From Isoetes taiwanensis (Eukaryota; Streptophyta; Lycopodiopsida; Isoetales; Isoetaceae), in NCBI GenBank assembly GCA_021234155.1, contig JAJEKV010000030.1:16732003-16796002 (forward strand): a DNA stretch of 64,000 nucleotides, in the 5' to 3' direction. Below are positions 20,461 through 30,900 of the stretch, piece after piece. The notes under the pieces were generated by a model. It did no database searches. It was not told the origin of the DNA and saw nothing but the letters and a program-made list of their open reading frames with translations. Position 1 is the stretch's first letter, and each line of letters begins with the position of its first letter. The position numbers and the translations under genes were made by a program.

Positions 20461-21492
20461 CTACATTTTGTCAAGGATGGCAGCAAACGTAGCACGGAAG
20501 TCTTTAAGAATGCTGATCTTTTTAGCTTCACTTGCTTGCAGAGTCTTGTTCAACTCTTGGCCTTGCTTCATGACATCCTCCATCAATGTTAAAGCCATTT
20601 GCTTGGCTTTTTTCTTTGAGAAGACAGAATCAGGCGTCTCTTTCTTGACCACTGCAGATGGTGCTTACTGCCCTTCAAGTGTCTCAGACTCCTCCTCCAA
20701 GTCAATTGCAGTGGCATAAACATGTTTTCGCACGTTGGCTCTTTCACCAAAGTACTCATCTAACAGAGCGAAGTAAGGGCATGACTCCCTCCTATCATTA
20801 CCCGAGATGATGTTCCATGTCACATCAGCCTGGTATTGCTTGAAAACATAAGAGAACTTTTTCCTGCATGCCTTTGAATCCTTCTTAAAATCAGGACAAG
20901 TAGCAACAACTTTCGTCTGTACCTTCGCCCATAAATCTACTCCTTGCTTGGGCTTCTCTTGAAATTCAGCGATCATCTCACATCTAGCATGAAGAAGGGC
21001 AACAACATGCCTTTCTGGCCAAATTCTAGGACCACATCCTTCCTCGTCATCGGATTCATTCTCACCTTTCTCAGGCTTGTTAGAGTCTACCTTCCTGCCT
21101 TTCTTCGTAGTAGACTTGTTCCCAGTGGGCTGCCTACCTCTCTTTTTCTTCTGTACAATAGGATCAGCAATATGTATGGGGGAATCTTGAGAACTTGCTG
21201 AATTCACATGGTTTATTGGAGGCTAAGAAAGAGAAATTTGATTTCTAGTGTAAGTATGAACACCATATGGTGCAGAAGGTAGATTCTGTGATGCGTGGAA
21301 TGCCAAAGGAGGATTGCTAGGCTGCTGATGAAACACAAATGGTAGAGGGCTGCGAGTAGCAATCCCAAAAGTCGGATGCATGGAGGGTGTGCACATGGAA
21401 TTGCTGGGCAATTGGCTTGGAAAGAATGGCATTTGGCTGTCCTGGGTGCAAGTAACGGATTCAATATCAGTGTGCTCTATGTAAAAATCTGC
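20461..21492 (-). pseudogene. Harbinger Myb/SANT-like partner protein with two in-frame stops
   Basis: One frame runs from a probable acceptor (TTTGTTAG before 21492) to a stop at 20461. It has in-frame TAG (21223-21225) and TAA (20665-20667) but no frameshift. It encodes a Ser/Pro/Gln-rich start, basic KKKRGRQPTGNK and KKGRK patches, then a SANT/trihelix-like domain: RIWPERHVVALLHARCEM, a DLWAKVQTKV segment, and ACRKKFSYVFKQYQADVTWN. It ends in a coiled-coil-like tail (KKKAKQMALTLMEDVMKQ). In PIF/Harbinger elements such a protein carries the transposase to the nucleus and the element ends. Convergent placement with the transposase fits this. Both stops could come from CAG or CAA by C-to-T change. 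Confidence 0.8.
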
Positions 21493-24400
21493 CTAACAAA
21501 AGAATGCCAACACTTTAGATCTTGCAATAATTGAATTCTTAGCAATTCGACGTGCTTTACAAAAATTTGCAGATTGTTGCTTGTGCACAGAACAGCTCGA
21601 CCACTGTATGTCTTCGTTCACCACCCTGCAAGCCGATCATATACTGCAATTCCCTCCAAATATTGTCCACGTATGCAGCAGCCCAAACTTGGGCGGGCAA
21701 TCTCGCCCGCCACAACTTGGGCGCCCGCCCAAACAAAGCAGGCGGTTTAACCGTTTTAATGTGATACCACTTTCTTTGCATTTTGCCACATGGCACTATG
21801 CTATTTGGTCCTTCTCTATTCACCTTCGGTCATTCCAGCAAGTGCGATCCCAGCCTAAATACAAATTACATCTGCTTAATAGACTAGAGCCAAGATGTTT
21901 CTTAGTGTTGAAACTGGCTACTTATAGATCTAGACAGACTCCTGTATCTGCCTCCCCAATTGCTTCTACACCATGTCAAATAGCATCTTCTTCAACTCTA
22001 TGTCCTGTAATGTCATCATCTGATGTGTCTCCTTCTGCACCAGGTAATTCACCAGTATTCCCGTCTCTTATGTCTTCTCCTCGAGCTGCTTCTGCACCAC
22101 CACTTCCTTCTAGTGCATTTGCCTCTCAAAAGAAGGATGGTCTTTCCGCGTACAAAGAAGGTTGCATGCCGCAAGAATAGTTTAGCTCCTCTGATTCACC
22201 TGGTAGCTCTATTATCTACTAGTATTATTACTGTGGATGTCCCTCCACATGATCCAGTGGCATTCAGACACCAGAAGACAAGTACTTGCTCTTCAAGATT
22301 CCATGGACGTGGAATTTCGACCTGGTTAAGTTTATTTGTATTGAAGATATATGTGTAATATTCTTTTCTCTGTTATGAGAAGAACGTAGTTTTTCTTCTA
22401 TTATGTTATCATGACGTCCTTCAAAAAATAAAAAAATAAAATGCAAAGCCTTGGGATTTGGGGATGGGGTCAGAGTCGCCATGACTATAACAGAGGTCTA
22501 GAAGAAGAAGGGGAGGAAAGGGGCTGAAGGGAGGCAAATGGGGAAGGGGCTCCTAATGGGCTTTTAGATCCCTAACAAATAAAATGGATGAAAGCAAAGC
22601 ATAAATGAAGATCATCCTCATTGGTTGGCATGGGGGAGGGATGAAAGTGTTCAACCATATTGGTCGGAGGTTCAATTTCTGTTACTTTGGGTTTTTTTTT
22701 TTTTTTTTTTTGAAATCGAGGAAGCTTGTAAATTTTGGCTGTGTCTATGACTTTTTCACTCTTAAATTGGATGTCTGTCCAATTTACATGGTTGCGAGTA
22801 GGCTCTGCGTTATCTATCATTTCTCAAAGCTTGCATTATTTATCATTTCTTGAATCTGCATGGAAGAGTTTCAAATTTGGATGGCAAAATGTAGGCTTTG
22901 CATTATCTATCACTTTTCAAAATGATTTTGATAATGTCTTAAAGCAATGAAAGCATCTGATGAGTATTGGAATGAAGGCTTATCTCACTCACTATAGACA
23001 TGCTCTTTCTAAGGCTCGCATATGTTATTAGAGCATTTATTACAAATTGGGCTTTTTCAAAGCCTATGTTATCTATCATTGTGGCATAAGGTAGCTATTT
23101 TATTTATCGTTTCTCAGAACTATTCTAATTGCAATGTGTTAAAGCAATGCAAGCATCTGATGAGTATTGGAATGAAGGCTTGTCTCACTCTCTATAAGTG
23201 TGCTCTTTCTAAGGCTGAAATATGTAATTAGGCCATTTATCACAAATTGGACTGTCTTTGGACTTGGAATGGGTGGTATGCTCCTCATGGCTCAAATACG
23301 CAATTAGGTTGTTTATCACAAACTGGATTTTAGTTTTTGAAGTATGGAATGCAGGGTGTTACTTATAAGCTTGTTATAAATAGTCTTTGTAGATCAAAGC
23401 AAATGAAACAGACAGTCAATTACCATCCATCATTTAATAGGCTCTCAAGTGTAAAACAAACCTCTATGGCATAGTTGTATTTTGAATTTCTTTGTTTCCT
23501 TGTGTTTGCCCTTGGAAGACCCTATTTTGTTTAAGGTAACATAAATCAACCTTTAATGAATTACAACCTTTAATGTCTAGAAGAAATTTATCGTGGCGGC
23601 CAAGGCCACCAAGAACATTTCTTTTGTCCAACTTGTCGCAAAGGAGGTTTAGTATAAAGTCGGAAGCTTGGCCGCCGCAAACATTTCTTTTGTCCAACTC
23701 GTCGTAAAGGAGGTTTTGTATAAAGTCGGAAGGATCTCAATGGTGGACCTATGAAAGTGAACTAAATGTGCTGAAGCTTAGAGAAGTAATAGCCTCCACA
23801 TTGTCCAAAATATTCAAAAGCAATGCAAAAAGATATATACTACTGATAAATATGTATTTTACAACTATAAAGAGTATTTTGTATTCATGTCCATTGTCTT
23901 TTATATGTCACGATAAGTTAAATTATGTCAAATTTTGTTAGTTGTTTGGGAAATTTTTTCATTTGTTTTGAGCTATGGAGGGGCACCCCTCCAGGCTCGC
24001 CCATTTATCTGAGGTAATGGGCTCTTAGAGTGTTTTATCCATGTCCAATACGTTTTATATATGTCGTTGTGAGTTAAATTATGTCAATTAGTTGCCTAGA
24101 AAGGTTTTTTGTTTTTTTTAACCTATGGACAGGCACACATTTGCTAACTATTTCGAAAATTTTAAGTTCTACTATGGGACAGCCATTTATAGTAGTTTGT
24201 TTATCATTTATAGTAGTTAGTTGTTAAAATAAGTAAAGGCATATATCAAAACACAAATTAATTATACTTCAAAAGCCAAAGATCCCTTGCAAAGATTTTC
24301 TAGCAATGTCTTTGCGATCTGTTCTTGCAGCAATTGTAGTTCGCGATTTGCTGCAGCACTTTGCAAGATTTTGCCATTGCCAAAACTCTATGCGTTTGCA

Positions 24401-24990
24401 TTAGCCAATTGATTCTACAGTAAACCGTCTCCACCTGCAGCTCTTCCTTTCAAAATTGTTTTGTTCTTTCTTACAGTTAGGCGTTTGCATACACATACCT
24501 GTGGGAGAAGGGATTCCCTTTGTCAATTTCCAACCCTAGGGTTATAACAAGCAGGTCAAGACAAAACCGCCTACCCTTTATGGTACGTCTCTCAACCCCC
24601 TACTCTTCTCCTTGGTTGTTCTTTCTCAAATCATGCATTAAGATGCACTGTGTTCCTTCTGGACTACAGAAAGTTTGTTACAAACACAACTCTTAAACCA
24701 GTGCTTTCTTGGACAATTTGGACTCTTTATGTAGACAAAACAGGCACTGGAACGATTAGAATCAGGGAAGCTTGTTCTGAATTTCAATGTATATGTCTGT
24801 ATCCTTAAGACTTGCTTAAAGGCCAAGAGAAATTGGGCAGTGAAAAGAGTTCGAGACCACATTGTTAAAATGCAAACAGCGGCCAGATCGACGACGCCTA
24901 GAGCTCTGGCATCACGACGGCGCCATAGCCGGAGCTCGGCCGGCCAGAGAAAAATGGTGCAGTGAAATGGTGGCGTGGCACAGAAAATGC
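21493..24990. other. Region without a recognised gene; degenerate repeats
   Basis: An open frame of 199 codons at 21581-22180 lacks any motif and is probably chance. A GC-rich hairpin lies at about 21690-21745 (GGCGGGC-AATCT-CGCCCGCC with further GGGCGCCCGCCC). A long near-repeat with AAAGCAATG at 22941 recurs at 23141 (exactly 200 bp apart, about 110 bp long, several differences), with shorter related units around it. A 53-bp unit with period 65 bp lies at 23614-23666 and 23679-23731. Confidence 0.55.
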
Positions 24991-25012
24991 GCCCCCCAAA
25001 TTTCACATTACA

Positions 25013-25108
25013 CCAATGTTTGTGTGTCGGGAATTCTGGCCAGAAAATTGGCCTCCGCGCTGACGCGCGTCGACTAATTTTCTAGGCCAGAATTCCCTCC
25101 ACACAAAC
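25013..25108. repeat. Hairpin element copy 1
   Basis: AATGTTTGTGTG and GGGAATTCTGGCC followed by AGAAAATT on the left match inverted sequence on the right, with arms of about 46 bp and mismatches. GC-rich CGCGC sequence forms the centre. It is related to the hairpin at 25335-25442 (shared GGGAWTYCKGCC and AGAAAATTGGCC). Confidence 0.85.
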
Positions 25109-25334
25109 ATTCTTGTATACTTAAAGCCTTTGTAAGATATGCATCTTCGAGTGAACAAGACATGGATGACTGGAGAAAGATGTGGAAAGAAAAAGAATTG
25201 TCATGGTGGCAACCACATCTTCCATACTGCACGTACATTATTAAGCAAGCATTGCATTGTTAAATATTGGATAATAGCTGGTGCAAATGCCATAGGTTTG
25301 GAACAGAGAGAAATGTTCGCGGCGGCAAATTTCT

Positions 25335-25442
25335 TGTATACAAGAATGTCCGCGTGGAGGGGATTCCGGCCTAGAAAATTGGCCGACGCGCGGACGCACG
25401 GAGGCCAATTTTCTAGCCGGAATCCCTGACACGTGGACATTC
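25335..25442. repeat. Hairpin element copy 2
   Basis: Inverted arms of about 50 bp starting GAATGTCCGCGTGG and ending CACGTGGACATTC, with the core GGATTCCGGC and TAGAAAATTGGCC. Same family as 25013-25108 but a different copy, so the pair is a small repeat family. The roughly 225 bp between them show no gene. Confidence 0.85.
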
Positions 25443-25459
25443 ATGTAACGTGGAAATAC

Positions 25460-26395
25460 GGGTGGGCCACTTTCTACTACTGTTCATTCATTCTCTCCCT
25501 CTTCTGGCGGAGCTTCAGCTATGGCGTCGCCTTGACACCAAGGAGCTTGGCTAGGGAGATCGGCATGTTTCTTACGTCCTCTGGAGCGGCTTGGCTGTGG
25601 CATTTTGGCGATTCAGTTTTCAAGTGGAGCACCGCTCTTTCTCGTGGTTTTTTGAGCATTTTAAGTCGATAACTACTGTTATTGAGTTTCTTGAAGTTTT
25701 CTAGGTGCAACGCCTCTGATTTTTCATGTTTTTATGGCAAGTAGTCGATTTTTTATGCTTTCTTTCTATTCTTGCCTCTATTGTTTCGATTTTTGACATA
25801 TCAGGGTTTCTAGAGTGCTAGGACGACTTTCTTGGTGCTGTAATTGAGTTCTTGGAGCTGGCTTATGGGTATGGACGAGTTTCTTGGAGCAAAGCAAGCT
25901 TATGGTATGGCACATTCGGCAGCGGCAGTTCTTTCTGATACCTCAACTTCGAGCTCTGTTTCTTATTCAGCATTTTCTTTTTCCTAAATGGCTGCATACG
26001 TTTTGTGTGCATCAGTCAACTGTACTCTGATAATGAAAGGGGCTTTTGGACTATGAAGCTCAAATAAGAAAATATGATGGATTTTTGGACTTCGGAAGCT
26101 CAGATAAGAAAGCAGAAAGGATCTCTCTTGTGATTCTATGTAATTTTCTGATAGTTTTATGAATGCAAAAGTGTTATGATTTTATCAATCTCGTTGTGTG
26201 AATCTATCCATGAATTTATAAGTTTGATGAATATCTGTTGATTGAGAAATTTTAACAGCAGAAATACACACTTAAAAAAATGCTTCAGAATGAGTGATTC
26301 CTGAAAATTTGAGTTTGAGAATCAGTGATTCTTGGAAAGAATGTCTGCCACGTGGCAAACATACATAGGCGGATAGGGAAAAAAGTGGCCCACCC
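25460..26395. mobile_element. Candidate TIR element A
   Basis: GGGTGGGCCACTTT at 25460-25473 is inverted exactly at 26382-26395 (AAAGTGGCCCACCC). The interior of about 900 bp has no recognised gene. The right end abuts element B, whose ends carry the related word GGGTAGGCCACATTT. No convincing target duplication is seen, so the call rests on the 14-bp perfect inverted ends. Confidence 0.45.
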
Positions 26396-26406
26396 TATTA
26401 CGTATA

Positions 26407-27547
26407 CGAAATGTTAGGGTAGGCCACATTTCTTGTTATTATCATCGTTTTTATATCCTATAATTTTCTCTGAGTTTCCTGTGACACCTGGCAGGGTGCT
26501 AGTGCCAGCTGTCCTAGCTAGTGCCATCTGGCAGTGCTTGTGCCAGCACAGTTCAAATTCACAATTAAATTCAATTTCACAATTAGATATGACAATTCAC
26601 CAATAGATTCAGTTTCCATTCAAAATTTCAGTTTCTAACAATGTCTGCCTTGCAGTTTTTCGACATATCAGGAAATGCATTCCATGGGCCTCTTCCGGCA
26701 TCAATATCTCGGTTATCTTCCCTTGTGAAGATTGAAGCCTCGGGAAATAATCTTTCTGGCCAGATTCCTGCAGAAATAGGCAATCTGCTAAGACTACAGT
26801 ACCTTTCCCTCTCAAGAAACAGATTTATGGGCTTTCTGCCAAGATCAATCGGCTCTTTAAAACTTCTACAGCTAACGAATTGGGAGGCGACTTTCCTGCT
26901 CTAGACGGCCTAAAAAGCCTGCAAAATTTCGATGCAAGCAATAACCATTTTGGTGGTTCAAATAAGTGGATATGGTCTAAAGGTCTAATATTCAAGAAAG
27001 CATTGTAAGCAAGAAAGAAAGGTCGGGTGTTACTCCAATGGTATTTAACCGTAAAAAAGCACACGGATCGATAATATTCTAGAAACATGGAAAAATAACA
27101 AGAACTTCGTTGATTTTACCACGAAGATTTCGCCAAAATATCAAGATCTTTCGCAAGAAATGATGCTCCACTGTTGCATGTACCTCCAGCCGACCAAATC
27201 TGCAAGAAAAACATGTTAGGACGCATGCATTTCACAAAAATCATGCCAAAATTGAAAGATAATCATCAAAATCGAAAGATAATCATGCTAAACCTCTGAA
27301 AATACTGCCAGAAAATGCTGAATCAACATAAAAGATGCTGGCGCCACTAAAAATGCTCCAAAATTGAGGCGCTACCGCCAAAATGAACAGCAGACAGTCC
27401 GCAACACACAAAAAGACGATCTAGCGAGCAAAAATGTCGACAAGGAAGCTAAGCGGCTAACGTACCGCCATAGCCGACCTCGCCATAGCAAAAAATGTCC
27501 CAAAATTTGGCCACACGTGCGAAATGTGGCCTACCCCTAACATTTCG
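26407..27547. mobile_element. Candidate TIR element B carrying an LRR-kinase fragment
   Basis: Left end 26407-26432 starts CGAAATGTTAGGGTAGGCC and ends CCACATTTC. The right end 27521-27547 is its inverted copy with one extra base, a 26/27-bp inverted repeat. The interior holds part of a leucine-rich-repeat receptor sequence (26641-27007). A TIR element with a piece of a host gene resembles the Pack-type elements known from plants, where such pieces are captured. No transposase is present, so movement would need help from elsewhere. Confidence 0.6.
26641..27007 (+). pseudogene. LRR receptor-like protein fragment
   Basis: Frame 26641-26904 has three plant-type LRRs, with consensus pieces FFDISGNAFHGPLPASIS, IEASGNNLSGQIPAEIG and YLSLSRNRFMGFLP. 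A frameshift near 26870 leads to two more repeats (GDFPALDGLKSLQNF, then DASNNHFGG) up to a stop near 27007. The L-x-G-x-[IL]-P spacing is that of LRR receptor kinases. No signal peptide, transmembrane segment or kinase domain is present, so this is a piece only. Confidence 0.85.
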
Positions 27548-27670
27548 AGGGGGAATGTTCGGGCGTAGGCCATTACGCAGGGTGCGGCCACTGGCTCGCC
27601 CTCCGGGCTCGCCAGGTGGCCTTACCCCGCGTAATGGCCTACGCCCGAACATTACCCCTAACGAAATGTT
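27539..27670. repeat. Near-perfect long hairpin at the end of element B
   Basis: Left arm 27539-27600 and right arm 27607-27670 are inverted with a few changes. A 25-bp perfect core (27554-27578 against 27629-27653) contains GTTCGGGCGTAGGCC. The outer 10 bp (AACATTTCG) overlap the right end of element B, so the two structures share an edge. Confidence 0.9.
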
Positions 27671-27990
27671 GTGGCATGTTATGTATGAAAGAGCAAGTTC
27701 GAGTGAATGGCTAGTCTTAAAAAGGACATCCACGTAAAAGGCTGCCAATCCCTATGCCATATTTCACATCTTTGCTTCATCCCTTGAATTGTTTTATATT
27801 TCATTGTCCTCTTGCTCCAAATTGGGAGCTTTAAAGCTATTGTGACAAATTAGTTGCAATGGACAAAATCATGATTACAGGGACCAGATCCTGAATGAAA
27901 GAATGGGCATTTTATTGATATGATAAAATTATTGGAATAATGTACACGATGCAGCTGAGATGCTTTTATTGTATAAATGTATATACACCG
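27671..27990. other. Downstream region of the kinesin gene
   Basis: No gene. It should contain the 3' untranslated region and polyadenylation region of the minus-strand kinesin-12 gene. Confidence 0.5.
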
Positions 27991-30900
27991 TTATCTCTGA
28001 TAAACCGGAATTGGACTGCCAGGAAATCTCTGACTTGCTCCTTTATTCTTAGAGATTGATGGAGACCTGTGAAATCCTGCATTTGGGGATGGTGAAGGTG
28101 AGCAAGACAATCGCAAGTCACCCAACCGCTGCCTTTCTTCAGCAACTCTGACCTGCGGAGAGAATTTTAAAAACCCATTACTTTGATTCAGAACGCAATA
28201 CGCCATTTCACTTCTTTACCTTAATTCTCATGTCTGATAACTCCTGTTCCATTGCCTGGATCTGGTCTTGCAATTTCCTTAAAGCTTCAAGGGCCAGAAA
28301 GACATCACCTTCTCTCCCAGGGCAAGCAAGACCGGCTGCCTATTTCAAATCAATTATACGAACAGGATTAAAGACAATATACCAACCATAACTCTACAAC
28401 ATGAAATACTCGACCTGCATGATGCTGGCACAGAGATCTATTAATCTCTCTGCAATATGCAGCCGATCCTCCTCTACTTCCTGAACAGAAAATTTAGTCA
28501 TTGCCTGAAATATCAACATGTTAACATGTCATTGAATATTTGGTCTTCGTATTTACCCGAAGCTTTCTTGCAAGACGTTGCTCCTCATCTATGTCTAGTG
28601 TAAGATCTTTATCCCCTGAAATTTTGTATCTGGCAAGTTCCTCATTTGCCCTCGCTAGGCTTGTCCCCATTTGCTTGAGCTTGGAAACTAATTCCTCGTT
28701 TTCAAGCCGGAGTGTACTATTCTCTTCCTGAAAAGTGTAGATCAACAGATGTTGTACAATGGACAAGTTAATTTCTTCTGATGCGTCAGCTTTACCCACC
28801 TTGATCCTTTCGTGGTGGTAAATTCTATGTTGAAGGTTTTGTTGCTCAGATAGCCTCTTCACATGCTCACTAAGTGTTAAGATCTCTCTTCCCGTAACAT
28901 TAAGCTCTTCCTGTGGAAATATACAATCAAGGTCAACCATCTTTGAAGATAGGCAATGACTACAAAACAAAATACCTTTAATTTTTCATTATCCATCCTC
29001 AATCTCTCAGCAGTGATGCGTGCAGCTTCCATTTCTGTTTGTTTGGACTTTACCTCGTCTAGCCAACTGCCATACAAATAAAAACATTAACACCTATTAA
29101 ATACCAGCAAACATTGACCAGGAAATTGAGTACAAGTAACCACCTTTCTCTTTCATCAACAAATTCACGAAGTCGCATCCTTAGAATTTCTATTTCCTTA
29201 TCCTGCAACAAAAAGCTGCAATGTCAGTAATGATCTTGGCAGATCCATTGGAAGGAAAATCGTGCTCAAGAAACTTGACCTCCTCAACTCCATGCTGGCG
29301 GTGAAATCTCTCTTGTGAAAATAGAGACTGGCAAAGGAATTGCATGTTTTGTTAATCTAAATCCTTAAGATCTCAAGAACAAATATTCAATTTCTTACCA
29401 CACAGTTCTTAATATCTAGCTTAACCCCCAGCAGATCCCTTACTACGTCATGAGTCATGGTTTCAGCCTCTGCTAGTTTTGCATTGAGCAAGAATACCTG
29501 AAGTAAATGTGTGCGTCAGCAAGATCTTTTGACATAATTAGTATGCTATCGTATGCATTACCTCCTTCTGACGAAATGCAGCAAGAGCTTCCAATTCTTC
29601 AATGCGCTTTCTGCTCATGTTGAGTTCCTCATCAACGTTGCAATATATCTGTTGTGGAGATTCTTGACTATCGCTCCCAAGTGGTGAAACAGGCCTTTCT
29701 GCCAACATGTAAGAGGGCATCTTTTGCTCAGACTTGGATTTGAGCATAGATTCCAAGGTATTTATCTGATTAGCATGAAGAGAGTTTAAACACTCAGCAT
29801 AAATATCTAGCTGTTTGACAGAGTAGGATGAGAGCCAAGTACCGTCTGCTGGTATTCAGCAGCCTGTTTCTCTGACGCAGCTAACAAAGTCATAATCCTA
29901 GCCCTGTATCTGGCAATCTGAATAAAATGGTAATCATTAGATTAGTGCAGAACCTTCTGATTGTGATAAACAATCTTTTACCATACCTCATCATCCTTCC
30001 CGTCTGATTCTCTAGAAAGCTTCTCCAACTCATTTCTCACACATGCCAGTTCTGAAACGTAGTTATGAATGGACCTACAGTTATATAAAACGTCAATATT
30101 GGATGTCATCAGCTTGAATAAGCATAATAGTATAGTCTGAAACCTGTTATCATCAGCCATGTCCACAACTGCATTATGCGAACAGGTTCTATTCTTCACA
30201 GCCTGCAACTCAGATTCGAGTTCTTCTCGCATTAGGCGTTGTCTCTCTGCATCCTCTTGGATATTCATTATCTGGAAAATCCTATTAGCAGGTCACCAAA
30301 AAAACAAAACCATCTAACTTTAATGTTGCCCCAGTTACCTTTCTTTGCAGACCATCTATTACACCTTGTAACTCTCCCATTGAAGCCTCAAGAAGCTTCG
30401 CCTCCAACATTTCCTGCTTGGTTTCTTCTGTATTCTGTCGGCAACATGTAGGACATTAAGTATATTAGGTTTATAGACAATGCCATGATAGGAAACTTAC
30501 CATTGACTTCAAGTCATTTATAACACCATGCAATTCTGCCCCTGAGAAATCCATGGTTTCCCCTTGAATGTTTTCATCCTTCAAAGACATTGTTTCATCC
30601 AGTTAACAGCATTCAAAAAGATTATGTTGCATATTAAGTAAAAAAAAGTCTATTAAATTTACCATTTTTACCTCTCTGAAAGTTTTTTCGGAAATTGTGT
30701 CTAGAAGCTTAGAAGCAGCTTCTCTAATATTCAACCACCTTTCAAGTAACTGGATCAGTCTGCTATTGATGTCTAAGCTAATCTCCCCATTATTTTTGCT
30801 CTGTTGTCCATGCATATTTCCTTTGCTCAGTTTTATAAAGACATCTTCAACTTCTGTGCTCTTGATCTCTAAATCTTGTAGAACTGATAGGCACAACTCT

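Noticed and set aside
21581-22180. 199-codon open frame beside the Harbinger partner gene
   Set aside because: No motif, strongly Ser/Pro biased, no neighbour context.
24638-25006. 122-codon minus frame
   Set aside because: No recognisable domain; not supported by splice or start context.
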